Positions 18,800 through 31,700 of a stretch of 64,000 nt of DNA are shown one piece after another. The DNA is taken from contig JAJEKV010000023.1 in assembly GCA_021234155.1 (NCBI GenBank), positions 9,993,141 through 10,057,140 on the forward strand, written 5' to 3'. Within the stretch, counting starts at the first letter, position 1; the number at the start of each line of letters is the position of its first letter. A program made the translations under genes and the position numbers. Below the pieces are notes generated by a model that saw only the letters and a program-made list of their open reading frames with translations, had not been told where the DNA came from and did not search any database. This DNA is from Isoetes taiwanensis. Its lineage: Eukaryota > Streptophyta > Lycopodiopsida > Isoetales > Isoetaceae.

Positions 18800-20596
18800 T
18801 TAGGCACACCAAAAAAGCATTTATGAGAGCTCAGTATGGTATATCTTCCATTTCTTTTGTTTCTGACTCATTCATCCAATGTCTGCAGTCAAGTTATATC
18901 CAGGTACCATAGGTGTTTTGACAGTGTTGGCATCAGATAAATTAAACCTTGTTAGCATCTTTTCTATATGCTTACTCTGCTTTAAGCATAACTCCTGCTT
19001 GTTCCTGTTCCTTACCACCTCTATGCCTAGGAATTTTTGTAATTCTCCAAGATCTATCATATGAAAACGTTTCTTCAAAATTTCTTTGCAATGATTGAGT
19101 ACATCAAGGCAATTTGCAGTTATAATGCAATCATCTACATAAAGAGCTATAATGCAGAATTTTGAATCATCCTTAAATATATACATATTCCCATCATTTT
19201 TGAGCTTCTCAAATTTTTATTCCCTGAGGAAATTATCTATGCAAAGGTACCATTCTCTAGGTGCTTGTTTGAGACCATAAACAAAGCGTTTTAGCTTCCA
19301 TATTTTGCTACTTTCATTTCCAATGCTAGCTGGTGGTTTCATGTAGATGTCTTCCTCAAGTTTGGCATTCAAAAAAGCAGTTTTGACATCCATGTGATGT
19401 AATTCTAGATTCCAAGATGTACCCAAAGTCAATAGTAGTCTTACACTTGTAAGTTTAACTATTGGAGAGTAAGTTTCATCATAATCTCTGCCTTTCCTTT
19501 GAGTAAGACCTTTTGCTACTAGTCTTGCTTTAAATTTTTGACTGCCACCATCACATGTTTAAATTTTAAATATCCATTTGCTTCCAATAGCAACTTTTCC
19601 ATCTGGTAGTTCTCCAACCTCATAAGTTTCAGTGGTTTTGAAGGAATTTAACTCCTCCTCCATTGCAACCAGCCATTTTTCTTTTTCTTCAGATTTCAAT
19701 ATATCTTCATATGTTTGAGGGGTCATTGTATTTTCCAGTATTGCCATAACTTGCTCGACTTCTTCCTCAATTGCCTCTTCTTCAATCCTATCCAGTCTTT
19801 TGGTTTTTCCTGTTGCATCTCTGCCATATGTGTTGATGTCAATTCTAGCTTCTTCCAGAAGTTTTTCTGCTTGAGACTTCCTCCTTTTGGATGCATTATC
19901 TTCAGTGCTTTCAACCTCAATGGTTGTCTTATTAAACCTGTCAGTTTGTGCCTGATTTAAGCTGTCATTTTGTTCCTCATCAGTATCATAGTCTACTATC
20001 TGTGGTGTTCTTTCAGAGTTATTTCCTTCCCTATCCTTTGGTAAATCTGTTTTGTAAGTGTTTCTGTCTTTGCATATTGTCAAATGTGTTGAAAAATTCA
20101 GAAACATCTTTATCTTCTCTCAATTTAAAATTTGTCAATTCATTTTCCAGTAAATCTATTTGAGATGCTCTTTTCTTCATAATGTTTGAGCAAGAGCTTC
20201 CACATCTCTCTAGGACTCATGTTTCTCAATTTTAATCTAATAGTGGGACTAACCTTGCAGGTGATAATCCCTTGAGCCTCCTTTGTTCTGGCATAAATGG
20301 ATCTTCCTGCTCCACTGCTCACAGTAATAGAAGTTCCTCCAAAAGTTGTGCTGCTTGAGCCTCCAGAACAATTGAGAAGCACCACCACCAATAGCAGACC
20401 TTGCAGGCGTGCTACCTTCTGCACAAGTTAGAAACTCCTTCATTTGGATCAACTAGATCCCATAATTCTTCTACTTCCAGGATGTGCTTAACAGCATCCT
20501 TCCAAACTTAAATCCAAGTCCCCCTTTGTAGATCTCTACTGTGCTAAGTAAAATTGCTCCAAATCTACTAGCCATAATTCCTGCTCTGATACCAAA
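18800..20596 (-). pseudogene. Ty1/copia element, gag and RT remnants
   Basis: Minus-strand copia polyprotein with internal deletion and frameshifts. From the right these are a gag-like part near 20140-20450 (SPREMWKLLLKHYEEKS), a segment before RT ending PDGKVAIGSKWIFKI (19559), RT blocks LELHHMDVKTAFLNAKLEEDIYM and FVYGLKQAPREW (19217-19420), and the catalytic LYVDDCIITAN with LGELQKFLGIEV (18900-19150). Most of gag, protease and integrase are missing between 20140 and 20107. The RNase H end and the 3' LTR are also missing beyond about 18800, so this is a dead, truncated copy. Confidence 0.9.
20583..20594 (-). other. copia primer binding site
   Basis: Minus-strand TGGTATCAGAGC, initiator-Met type, two bases inside the LTR end. 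It independently confirms the minus orientation of the copia remnant. Confidence 0.88.
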
Positions 20597-21130
20597 TGTT
20601 AGAATATATTAGTTCAATGTGGAATTCAATCTAATGGCTTAGCTTAAATGGATCACTATTTAAGATCAAATGAATTCCAATAGAACTTATATTATTCTCT
20701 TTCCAATGGTCTAGACTTATCACAATAAAAAATCAATATGGAATAGTCTTGATCCCATCGAGCAACTTCTCCTATGCATCTTGTCAACCTCATCCGATCA
20801 CTGTCCAGTGTGCATACTTCTCCATTCGATCTTCTGAAAGCTAGTTCAAATGCAAACGGTTAGCAGTCGGTTTCGGGTCTCGGTGCCGGATCGGTCGGTC
20901 TTTACCTCTTTTTCCATATGCTGAATATCCCATAGGCTTACCTCAGGAATTTCGACATCTCGAACCATTGGAATAATGATAGCAAATAAAATTGTTTGAA
21001 TAAGGAAACCTTAGGGCATATGATTTCTAAACCATATACCATAGCATTTTTTTTGACCTAATTCACTTTCTATATGTGAACAACTGCAAATCTCCCTTAA
21101 CATATATGATAATCATTGTCAACTCCAACA
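20597..21130 (-). repeat. copia 5' LTR (single)
   Basis: A 534-bp segment that on the minus strand starts TGTTGGAGTTGACAATG and ends TATATTCTAACA, next to the primer site. These are the usual TGTTGG...CA ends of plant copia LTRs. The partner LTR is absent. Confidence 0.8.
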
Positions 21131-21133
21131 AAA

Positions 21134-21600
21134 ATGGCGCCTTGGAGACATTTGGAGCCCACAATGTTGCCATTTGGTACCAAAAGGGGCATGTATACCC
21201 ACAAATGATGCCATCGAGCTATTTGCGGCGCTAAATGGCTTCATGGCAGCATTTGGGGGGTACTAGATTGGGCAGGTATACCGTCCAAGTGGCGCCATGG
21301 AGACATTTGGAACCCCCAAATGGTTCCATGGCACCATTTGGGGAGTGTCAAGGGGGGCAAGTATACATATGAATGAATGGCTCCATGGCGGCATTTGGGG
21401 AGTGCCAAGGGGAACAAGTATGCATGTGATGGAGGAAATATCCTCCATCACATACACTTGCTCCCCTTGGCACTTCCCAAATGGCTCTATATGGCGCCAT
21501 CTGGGGAGTGCCAGTAGGAGTAGGTAAAGATGTGATGGAGGAAATGGCGCTATAGTTGGGTTATCTAAGAGGGGAAATGGCGCCATGACACCGTCTTCAT
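21134..21600. repeat. array of ATGGCGCCAT-type palindromes
   Basis: Repeated blocks combine ATGGCGCCAT or ATGGNGCCAT with CATTTGGGGNGT, CAAGGGGGGCAAGTATAC and their reverse complements, so the region can form nested hairpins. A larger inverted repeat is built on GATGGAGGAAAT..ATTTCCTCCATC around 21430. A second array of the same vocabulary is at 40466-40700. Open frames across it are by-products of the repeat. Confidence 0.7.
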
Positions 21601-21698
21601 GGCGTTGTTTTTCCCATTAGACCCAATAGTGATATTTCATGTCGAAAATAGCGCTATTTTCATGTATTTTTGCTTGTTTTTTGGTTTATGCATGCAGG

Positions 21699-21839
21699 TT
21701 TCAATTTCAGTTGTATAACCTATTCGTGGTAAATAGAGCCGCCCTTCATGGCAAGGATGTAGATCCATTGAATGTAGCAATAAAGGTCACGAAATCTGTG
21801 GTGCCATTCATTGAACTTCAGATGACATTGGTGAAGCGG
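21699..21839 (+). CDS. exon-like segment, unrecognised
   Basis: An open segment bounded by a plausible acceptor (TTTATGCATGCAG) and donor (GAAGCG then GTAGGT). It encodes LYNLFVVNRAALHGKDVDP followed by LNVAIKVTKSVVPFIELQM. Composition and splice context look like a real exon, but I do not recognise it and no partner exons are clear. It might belong to a gene with very long introns. Confidence 0.3.
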
Positions 21840-22199
21840 TAGGTGCATTTATTCAGTTGCCAAAGCAGGATGTAAGACCAGTTGAGACAGGTTTTCTAAA
21901 TATTCATGCTACTCATGTGTATCAACATCCCCAGAAGGTTTACAAATCTATTCATGTGTCTTACATACATATGTATGATATGTGGGTGTCATACCCGTGT
22001 ACCTAACACCTGCAGAATGTCTACAATAAAAAAAATTCAATTCACTGAAAATTTTTCCAATATAATGAAATTGTGCTTTTTGATGCAATCAAATAATTTT
22101 GTGTCTCTCTCGAGCTTTTGACACAAATTTGACAAACATTAAAAGGTAGTGACGCAAGGTTTGACACAAAATCCCTATTCTTTTGTAGTGCCTTTTGAG

Positions 22200-23900
22200 G
22201 AAAAGCAAGAGTGTATTCCGGAATACACTTTTGCCTTTCGCAAAAGCAAAAGTGTATTCCATAATACACTTTGCATTTTGGAAAAAGCAAAAGTGCATTA
22301 TGGAATACACTTTATCTCTTCCAGATTAACAGAAGTGTATCCTGGAATACAATATAGTCTAACACTATACTATGTAAGATGTACACTGTACATTTTTTGC
22401 TTACCTATCCATGATATCTCTATACGATCCGAAATACAGCTTTTGGAAATAGAATCGAAGGCACTAGTTCTGGTGACTAGAGCTGTGAAACTAGAATACA
22501 CAAGTGAAGGAGCTGAAATCTCCTTTAAAGGTTGCCCATGGTCCTTCCACTACTAACAAGGTTGCATATTAAACGGGAGCAAATCATTGAAACGAGAGCA
22601 AAAGGAATATTCCTCAAAGATTCCCCTTTTTTTCCAGAAAAGAGCTAAAATGAGGCAAAAAAATTTATTTTGGTCATAAAATTGCATTTTGACCCCCCCA
22701 AAATCACTCATTTTTTTGTGCAAAGAGAACATTGACTATGTCAAAGTGACACTTTTCCTAACAGTTAGAATTTACCTGGAGTGTGTTTTTTGGAAAAACC
22801 ACTAATCTAAGTGTACGTCCTACACAACATTTTGTTAGCTTGGATTGTATTCCAGAAAAGGTGCTTTTAGGTTATAATGAGTCATTTTTTAATGATGTAA
22901 TTTTTTAAAGTACCAAAATTATATTCTGGAATATACTTTTGCTATTCGAGGATAACAGAAGTGTATTCTGGAATACACTTTTGCTTTTCTTAAAAGTCAA
23001 AGTGTATTCCAGAATACAATTTTGTTTTGGCTCGAATCCAAAGTGTATTCCGGAATACACTTTTGCTGTACAAGTTTTTGAGACTCAACAGTGATCTTGA
23101 AATTTTCCAGGTTTTTCGGGTTTTCGGCATTTTCAATAAAACCTTGCGATTTTTTTATGTGGAAAAACAAACCAACAACAACTAGATTTTTAGGCATTTT
23201 CAATTTATTTTGATGACCTTTCAATTTTTTTTATTTATTTTGTGTGGATACAGGGTCATGGTTTTTTTAAATAATAAAGCGATTTTGATATTTTTGTTTT
23301 TAAGTCCAGGGGTACTGGATTTTGGTTCCAAATCATAAGAGGGAAATGTATTCCGGAATACACTTTGTATTCCGGAATACGTTTTGGTATTTTTGTTTTC
23401 TGCTTTCGCTAAGGCGATCTTCCCTTGCAAACCTCGGGCTACCATTTCGAAGTGGCGATGGCTTTGGCATTGGTGTTGGCTATAGGCTGAGCCATGGCGC
23501 TGGCCTTCAAAGTTCGTTTGTGCCAGTTTAGGGTTTTTGCCTAAAGTTCGCTGCCGAAAGTTCGATTTTTCGCCTTTGGTTGAAGCATCTGGCAACTTGC
23601 AAACCTATGTTGGAGCATCTGGCGACTTCGAAGCAGATAATTTGCTAGGTAATTTTCGCAGACCTTTGGTGATGCGACAAGAAGAATCGAGGATACTTGT
23701 TAATAAACATTATGAAGGATACAAGAAAAATAGAGGGATACTGGATTACGGTGCTAAAATAAAGTGGAAAATGTAATAAGCATTATGAAGGATACAAGAA
23801 AAACGCAAGGATACTGGATCAAGGTGCTAAAATAAAGTGGAAAATGTATTCTGGAATACGTTTTGTATTCCAGAATAGGTTTTTAGTTCAGACGGGAGAG
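22200..23900. repeat. cluster of GTGTATTCCGGAATACAC palindromes
   Basis: A dispersed family of 16-22-bp palindromes with consensus GTGTATTCCGGAATACAC, usually preceded by AAAG and followed by TTTTGC. Clear copies include 22211-22232, 22961-22982, 23043-23064, 23347-23367 and 23368-23385, with degenerate ones between. A tandem duplication of about 73 bp (23701-23847) ends in one of them. No gene is supported; frames reading IPEYTF simply translate the palindrome. Confidence 0.85.
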
Positions 23901-25630
23901 GGGGCGAATTTTTTTTCCGCCTCCTCTGGCGCAATCCGGCGATCTACTTAGGCTGGTGATGGCGGCCCTTAGATTAGGGTTTCTTAGATTAGGCTGGTGA
24001 TGACGGATCTCTGGACGGATCTGTGGATGGATTTATTAAGGATTCAATGGAAGGTTTTTGCAGTTAAGGATTTGTGATTCGACCTTCTCGTTCCTCCTGT
24101 TAGCAACTGCTTGGTAGCAGAAGAAGCTTGGAGTCGCAATTCAGTACTGATTTCTAACTGGAGGCGTAGGGAGGAACTGCCAATCTTGACCAAAGCCTTT
24201 GTTCAATTCAAATGAGTAAGTCTATCTTCTCTTTTAGGACGAATATTAACTGTTATTTCTTAGTAAGAGTTCCAAATGCTTTGATCTGTTACTTGACCGT
24301 TATCCATCTTCAGACCTGCTTGCTTTACATGTGATTCTCTGCATTGAAGAGGCAACAAGCCTTTTGACATCCATGTTTATGCATATGTTTGTGTAACACC
24401 AACAAGTTGTGGCTATTTCTGCTAAAGTATCATACGATTTTCTGAGTTCTTCAAGTTTTGTTTAGCATTGCCTCATCGTAGGCAATAAATGGGCACGTTT
24501 TTTCCACAAGAAGCACATGATAAAAATGCTTTTGTGGCTTAAATTTTTAGTCCAAACCCGGTGCCAATATCTAAAGGTTGAGCGTAGCCTGTCTCTACAT
24601 CATCAATTTGCTGCAGTAAATTTTGAATGACCATTAAGGTTTTATGTTGCAACATCATTCATCCAATTGTTCAAAATCGTTTGTCTGCCTATTTAAAGCT
24701 ATTTATAACTCTCCATCATTTCTTATGTTTAGCACGATATGAATTTGCAGAAAGAAATACCTAACTTCTTTGAAAAAATGTTGAAGATGAAGTCGAAGAC
24801 TTTGTCTAATGGAAAGAGTACAAGTTCTTACCTTCAATACATGTATCTTGTTTATGAATGATAATTTAATATATTGTACAAATATTTTTGCAGCACCTGC
24901 AGTGGCTTCCCATGGCCTACGGCAAGGATCATTCAAGAACAAGAGTTTTTCCAAGTTATGAGTTTTGATAAAAAGGAATTGGATGCATCTTTCAAGCAGG
25001 CTGCAGATGCGTTGCACAACCATCATTAGGATCTGAGCATATGGACAACCATCATTAGGATCTGAACATATGGACAACCATTATTAGGATCTGAAGTGTT
25101 ACACGCAGAAACCAAGATAAGCACAAGCTTGAAGATGGCAAAATGCCAATTCTAATATGAAGGCGTTTCCTTGGTTTTCGCCTCTAAATTGGGTTATCTT
25201 TGGGTTGATAAATGTAGGTGTTATGCGAACTACTTTTTCAATGCCTTAATAAAGATGTTTACGATAACTCATCTATTCTGCAGTTATCTATTCTGCAGAG
25301 AAAAGAGTTAAAACTGAGGACTCGATTCATCCAGTCTCTGTAAAAGAGAGAGTGCATAAAATAGACCAAATCGAATGCAATGAAATATTTGTAAAAGAAA
25401 AAGTTTCAAAAGTGGACCAAAATGATTCTTGTTCTATGTCTAGTCAAACTGAAGAAGTTACACGCCAAGCACCCTAAGGGAGTGTTGCTAATAATGAATC
25501 CTTTTTTGACCAAGTACCTCTTACATTGTTATTTATTATTATTATTATCAATTTTAGTTGTAAATAAGATCCTCTTTAATGTGTTCAGTTATTATCACAA
25601 GCGTCAAAGTTTCCAGCACCTTAACACAGG
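23900..25630. other. gene-poor stretch with small repeats
   Basis: AT-rich sequence without a supported gene. A block at 25018-25096 contains three near-identical units of about 32 bp (ATCATTAGGATCTGA followed by CATATGGACAACC). One exon-like open stretch near 24110-24230 is too short to call. Confidence 0.4.
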
Positions 25631-26370
25631 CAACATGTTGTTCCAGAATATATATTTGATTTCTTAGAAAGCAAAGGTGTATTCCAGAATACACATTTGC
25701 TTTCCTAGGAAATTAAAAGTGTATTCCGGAATACACTTTTGCTTTCTCTGAAAATCTAAAGTGTATTCTGGAATACATGTTTGTTTTTTAGAAAAGCATA
25801 AGTGTATTCCAGAATACGCTTTTCGTTTTACATTTTTTGTTTTATGTGCCCTAGTGTTCATTTGTTTACTTGATTATTTTCTTGTCTTTTATTCAGCCAA
25901 TAGATCGTCATAACATGTCAAACATGTTTGATGGAACAACTAAACGTGGAGACTTGGGACAGATACCCAGTTGCAACGTCTGCACCAAATTTTGAGGATG
26001 CCAAATTAATGTACTGAAAATTTTTAAAGAAATAATAATTATTTTTTTTTCTTCTCTATTTTGATGTTTTTGATATCTCACTTTTAGAGATTACGTATTC
26101 ATGCCTACATTTTGCCATTTTCAAGGGTATTTCATTGCAAAAAATAAACTTGTCACTAAATGAGGGGCCAAAATGGGGGAATGAACCCTCTGAAATTTTC
26201 AAGTTTATCAGAAAAGGCCAATTTTTAGAGCATGATGTTTTTTTAAAGGGAATCTTTGAAACGGGAGTGCTGCAACACTCCCGTTTAATTTGCAATCTTG
26301 TTTACTTCTATGTGAAGTGGAATATGAATTGTCCAATTAGGCTGGTCTAGTATATTCCAGAATAACTTTT
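25630..26370. repeat. second cluster of TATTCCGGAATA palindromes
   Basis: At least five copies of the same palindrome family as at 22.2-23.9 kb, including perfect 25719-25740 and variants at about 25677, 25761, 25802 and 26351. Spacing is about 40 bp in the dense part, again with TTTGCTTT after each copy. Confidence 0.8.
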
Positions 26371-27339
26371 AGTTTTCTTCTTATACCTTCATTAACTTGA
26401 AGGCCTTCATCTTTTTAATTGTTCTTGTATTCTCGAATAGCAAATATACAACAGTAAAGTAAGTTGCTTATGTTTCCCCAATGTTTTGCAATTGTTGAAG
26501 ATGGTTAACCATGTTGTGACAAATTTTCCACCATCTTTTATTGTCTCGAGTTCTTCTAGTTTGAAGGGAGCACTTGGCCACAATGTGTTTACTCATAATG
26601 CCCACGCTTCTCCGTCTCCTACCTCAACAAGATCCTTGTTGCTCCTCGATGATACTTCGAGCCTAACAATTAACGGACTGCCACCACCCACCACCCATCA
26701 CCAAGTCCAATAGTAACTGGGCTAACCCCACCCTTCATTCCATCACCACATGTACGTTGCAAGCTTTCACCACCCTTTGTTCCATTCCCCGAAAATATAC
26801 ATGCTCGACCTCAACAGGTGATTTAGAACAAGCTATCCCCACCATTTGTAGTTTCTCCTACTTCAAATATAAGTACAAGGACTGTAGCACGCTCAGAAAA
26901 ATGGGAGATTCTCCACAACGTCTCACACCATGACTTCTCTACAAATGAGGATGATGTTGCAACATGTACACTTCTTCACACAAATGTTATGACAGTTGGG
27001 TTTGCAGAATTTTGAACATCAATAAGAGATATATTTGCAAGAACTCCTCAACAAGATGTTGCCACAACATCTGGCACAACATCTTATGGCCCATCACCTA
27101 CATTTAATATTGTGCCTCTAACTTATCCAGGTACAGCTTCACATGGTCTTTTTTCCTCTATAAACACACCATTAAGGGCAGAGGAGATCACTCCTAGAGT
27201 AGAACTCTCCTCAGAAGATGAAGATACCAATGAGGAGCAATGAGAGTATATGTTCTCCAGCCAATAGAAATTCAAGGTGAATTTTAGCTTGAGAGCATGT
27301 TCTTCTGTAAGAAGAAGAAACCTTATGGATGAATAGAAA

Positions 27340-27700
27340 ATGAGGAGACTTCTAAGAACTACTAGATCATGTTCATTGGGTTGCATTAACAGATTCAACA
27401 TGTCTAAAATCTATGCAGTTAGTTCTATGACAGAATGCCTATTTGGCTTATCATGTAAGACCAGACCGCAATACCTTTTGCATTACATTAACCATGAACA
27501 AGTGTGTCAGAAATGCTTTATGGTTGTCCACCATCTAGGGCCCACTAGAATGTCTCGAATACATAAAAGATTGGATAAAAACCCTGCAATTGATGATCAA
27601 TGCGGGCCAAGAAGACCCTCCAATTGATGGTCACTACAGGTCAAGAAGCGTCGTAACAATGCACGCCCTAATTGATGTGTCTTGGATGGAGAAATATTTT
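27340..27700 (+). pseudogene. relic of a DUF7869-type transposase N-terminal region
   Basis: The plus-strand frame contains LLHYINHEQVCQKCFMVVHH followed by LGPTRMSRIHKRLDKNPAIDD and a P..DQCG-like turn. This resembles the part of DUF7869-type proteins just after the Cys-rich start (compare YQLRGMRVCMRALRWILGVS in the transposase at 48.4 kb). Stops and frame changes interrupt it on both sides and no ends of an element are visible. The call rests on pattern only. Confidence 0.35.
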
Positions 27701-27828
27701 AAAGAATCATTTGACAGACAACATCACAAAAAAGGTCTTCCAAGAATATGAAGAGATATGCATTCAGTCTCAGCACATTTCTTATTCACACTTCACTAGA
27801 CTGTAGAAAAGTGAATCAGCGACAGCTC

Positions 27829-28065
27829 CAGTAGGGCCGCGTGCATAGTGCAGATCATTTTGCTTCCAAAAAAACAGAGGCCCAATTTTGCCCCAAAAAT
27901 TCATTCTTGCCAAAAACGGCCATTTTTCGCTAAAAAACGGCTCAAAAAAATGCCATCTAGACGTTTTTAACATCCCGTTTTTTAAGTGGTCATTTTTACA
28001 TTTGAAAACGGCTAAAGGCAAAAAATGCAAAACGGCCGTTTTCAGTAACTATGCGCCAGGCACTG
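27829..28065. mobile_element. candidate MITE with CAGT...ACTG ends
   Basis: The left end reads CAGTAGGGCCGCGTGCATAG and the right end, reverse-complemented, reads CAGTGCCTGGCGCATAGT. The two are similar inverted ends about 237 bp apart. The interior is rich in AAAACGGC and its complement. No flanking duplication was found. The right flank was later hit by a LINE insertion. Confidence 0.4.
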
Positions 28066-28790
28066 TTATTTTTTTTTTTTGAAGAATATAGGAATATATT
28101 AAACCACTAGAATGTGATCAAGTACAATGATAAGTGTGGTGCTAAGAAATGAAGTGCCCATCATGATTCACAATCTGTAAGAATGTCGACCAAATTTCCC
28201 GCTTAACTGTGCCAGACAAGCTTGAGACTTGGTAAGCCTGCCACAACTTATGCCTCAAGATCGGAACCAACCGAAAAGGGCTAAGCACTGCATTCTGAAA
28301 GACCTTCGCTCTCCGTCTTTTCCAAATCAACCACAGAAGCCAAGCTCTGCATAAATGGAATGCCTGCTGCTTGGCCACTGACCAACTGCTAGGAAAGACT
28401 CCCATGAGAAGCTTCTGACTGCACAGTGAAGACCCAAAGAGGGCTCTCACCCAGGACCAAGCTGCCCCTACCTCTGTGCATAGGACAAAGCAGTGCTCAA
28501 TGGTCTCTCGGCGCCTCCCACATAGAGGGCATGTTTCCGCTACCTGAGGCTTGAACCTGTGTACTCGGACATTCACCCTGAGGCTACGGTGCAAGATCTG
28601 CCATAAAAGGGTACGGATTTTAGGAGGAGGCAATGTATTCCATGCCCACTTCCACATAGCGGGCCACTTACTCCCTGGAAGCTTAAGTGACCACTTATCC
28701 GAAGGTGGCAATGTGTCATGAAGCGCTAGAAGCCCATATGTTATTAGTAGGGGTTGAGATATAATTTCCATCTACTCAGCATTTATACAC
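28066..28790 (-). pseudogene. LINE 3' end (zf-RVT), 5'-truncated
   Basis: A minus-strand open frame of about 200 codons with the plant LINE zf-RVT domain: WNTLPPPKIRTLLWQILHRS, then a zinc cluster AETCPLCGRRRETIEHCFVLC and the LCRAWLLWLIWKRRRAKVF tail. It ends near 28142. A 14-base T run (plus strand, about 28068-28081) marks the poly(A) end. RT and endonuclease are missing. The reading frame is surprisingly clean for a truncated copy, suggesting a recent insertion. Confidence 0.88.
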
Positions 28791-31700
28791 AATCATAAGA
28801 TGCTACATCAGCAATGATTAATAAAGATATTATCATCGTAATCTATCTATTGTTTAAATTTGGTTTTTCCGGCACCCCAAAAACTTTTTAGATTTTTTCC
28901 TTGGATTTAGTTTGCTATGGTTTGGGGTTTTTTGGTGGCCGGGATTATTTTCCGGCTATCCAAAAATCGAAAGAAGTTTTTTACGGTCTAAAATTTTAGC
29001 TTCCTTATTTTTTAGCGTATTTCCTCTTTTGGGCTCGATTGCAGCTGGCAAGGTTTTAGTGTATTTCCTCTTTGGGCTCGATTGCAGCTGGCAAGGAGGG
29101 CCGGCGCTAACCTCAAAGTGTCGATTTATCTTCTCGCAGTTTCTCCTTCAGTGTCTTTACTGGTAATCCAAAATTCATGCGTTTGGATTTCGTATGATTT
29201 GGAAGTTCGAAATTCTGGGTTTGTATAATCCGGATGACATGCGCAAAGAGGTAATTTTCCCTTGAGTTTGATTTGAAATTTAGATTATAGCTTGATTGTG
29301 ATTTAGGGCCTGATTGTATCAAAGTTCAGAGTAGGTCAATCCGATCCACCTTCTTACATATCGCTGCCAGCTTTGATATGTGGGGAAAAAATTCCAGGGG
29401 ATTTAGCTGCCAGATGCTTTCTGGCGAGACACGATCGTGACCTTGGGTTGCTTCCATATTATAACAATTACTGGTGCAGAATTAAGCTATAAATTTGGGC
29501 TTTGAGTATTTAAAGCAAAGAGTTTTCGCTGGGCAGAGCTATGGGGTTCATTGGAGTCTGCAAGCAGCTTCCCCTTTAAACACCTGGTGTTTTCTGTTAG
29601 GAAATCACTGGCAGTCCTATGGAAGTCGGCCAAAGTTTCAGCAAAACTCTGTTCTGATTTAACCATTTTCTTGAGCTCTACTATGAGCGGAGGTTTGTTA
29701 TTTGCCATTTGCGCTTACTCGACTGCAGTTTCAACTCCAAAATCCTGTTTGGCTCTACGCTGCTCGCTCCGCTACCTCGACAGTCCCTGTTACATCCATA
29801 CTCCCTGACAAAAGAAAACAGGGACAGCAAGCAACCTTGAAATCTGATAACAGGGGATTCAGAAAATTTAAGGGCCTAAGCCTACAATTTCTGCAAAAAT
29901 TAAGCAGGAAACCCCATTTTGCTTTCCCCAGTTTAACACCAGCCTTGAAGCATTCTGTTGTGGCGATTTCAAGATCAGCTTAGGGTACAACCAGGGGATA
30001 AGAGTTAAAAAACCGGCTCGAAAAATGATCTTAAGCGTATGCTGGATGATTTCCTTAAAAACAACTGCTGAATCAAGTCATCTGATGAAGTAGATGAGCA
30101 TATCCATATGCTAATCTGGCTTAGCCTTTTATTTAAGATCTAACTGCTTAAAGACTGAATGAATCACATGAATTATAACATGTAGCCTGATGCATGAACC
30201 TGTATTTCGAACATTGGGTGCTAGCTTGAATGTTACAGACAGTGGACCTCTTTGAAAGATCTATGCAACAGAAGACAATTGTACTAAGACAATTTCTTGA
30301 ATGCGTATAGAGATAGTTCCCTTTGAAGTTTTGGGTACTTGGCATGTCAGTTGTCGATCTACATACATAGATAACGCGTTAGCCCCAAAACAATAACGCG
30401 TTAGACGTTATTTAAAAAATAACTAATAATAACTTATGTTATTTTTGCCAAAATATTAAGTCATCAAAAAATAAAAAATTATATCATTTTGTTCAGAATT
30501 TCGAGACGAATCCAAATATGCAAAAATATAATCTAAAAAACCCTTCTGTTGTGTCATATTGGCATCTGAAAGCATGTCGCTCTCTGTTTGCAGACCCGAG
30601 ACAAAAGGAGAACAAAAAAGTGGCAATTTCTAAAGTAGCATGGGCCAATTTTGGTCTGTTAGTTTCGTCACAAGCCTGCTCTTATCTAACAGGTATGTCT
30701 TTTGCATTTTCAAAACTCATTCATCTAATTTCTGTAGTGCAGTTATCTATTGCAATTCTCTGTTGCGCATCAAAGGTTTAAGTGACATTCTGATTTTTCA
30801 GCAGGTTAGATAAGGTATTTTCAAATTCTGATTGCATATTTAGATTCAGCATGATTAAATTAGTCAAGATCATGTTTTAAATTGTTAAAATCTGATCAAT
30901 TTTTTTTGGCCAAAAAATAACACGTTATCAACTTCCTAGATAACTACACGTTAATTTGACGTTAGCCATTAGCTAACGATAACTGCTAACAAACAACTAT
31001 CAAGTTTCCTGCCCAGCGATTGGGACTCAGATTGAGCTCTTCTTAGCTATGTATTTATAGGTGGAATATAGAAGAGCAATTTTCCCTTCTGTTACGATCT
31101 TGCCATCGCATATTTATTCCCCTGTTGTGGGCAAATTAATCTAGAACAATCCTTAACATAATCCTCCATCGTCCTTCTTGGATCATATCGATGGTGATTG
31201 TGTTTTACCCAACAGAACATGTACTGCTATAGATAGATTTTTTGTTTGTTATAATGGTTTCAAGAATATATTTCATATTCAGTGCATATCAATCTTGCGT
31301 CTTTTCCTGCATGCTGCTTATGAATCATGAGATATAGAAGATCTTGATAATGTCTTTGAAGTCATGCTAGATAACATCTGCTTTATTTTTGTTCCAGCAG
31401 ATGATATGCTTTTAAACCTAGGTTTCAAAATTCCATACGGCAGTATTGCATATGTTTGATTAGGTGAAGGCTATAGACTGGAGCAAAGAAGAGACTGGCA
31501 CAGGCATAGACCCGGTTAGTATCACATGCCTTTTTGTATTTAGTTTGTGCTCTTTTTAGACATGTCTTAGGCTTAAATTCTCTTGGATAAATATGCAAAT
31601 GGGTCTATGCTGTGAGTTAGTCACGTGCCATTGAGCAATCTTACCCTCGCCCTTGGTCCAATTGACAAATCATGTCTGATTCTCTCATAAGATGCAGATT

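Noticed and set aside
22042-25861. Several open frames containing repeated IPEYTF or NTL words
   Set aside because: These words are translations of the GTGTATTCCGGAATACAC palindrome, not protein motifs.
22200-26370. CRISPR-like array
   Set aside because: Repeat units are palindromic, irregularly spaced and variable, in a plant nuclear context. No array structure or associated genes.
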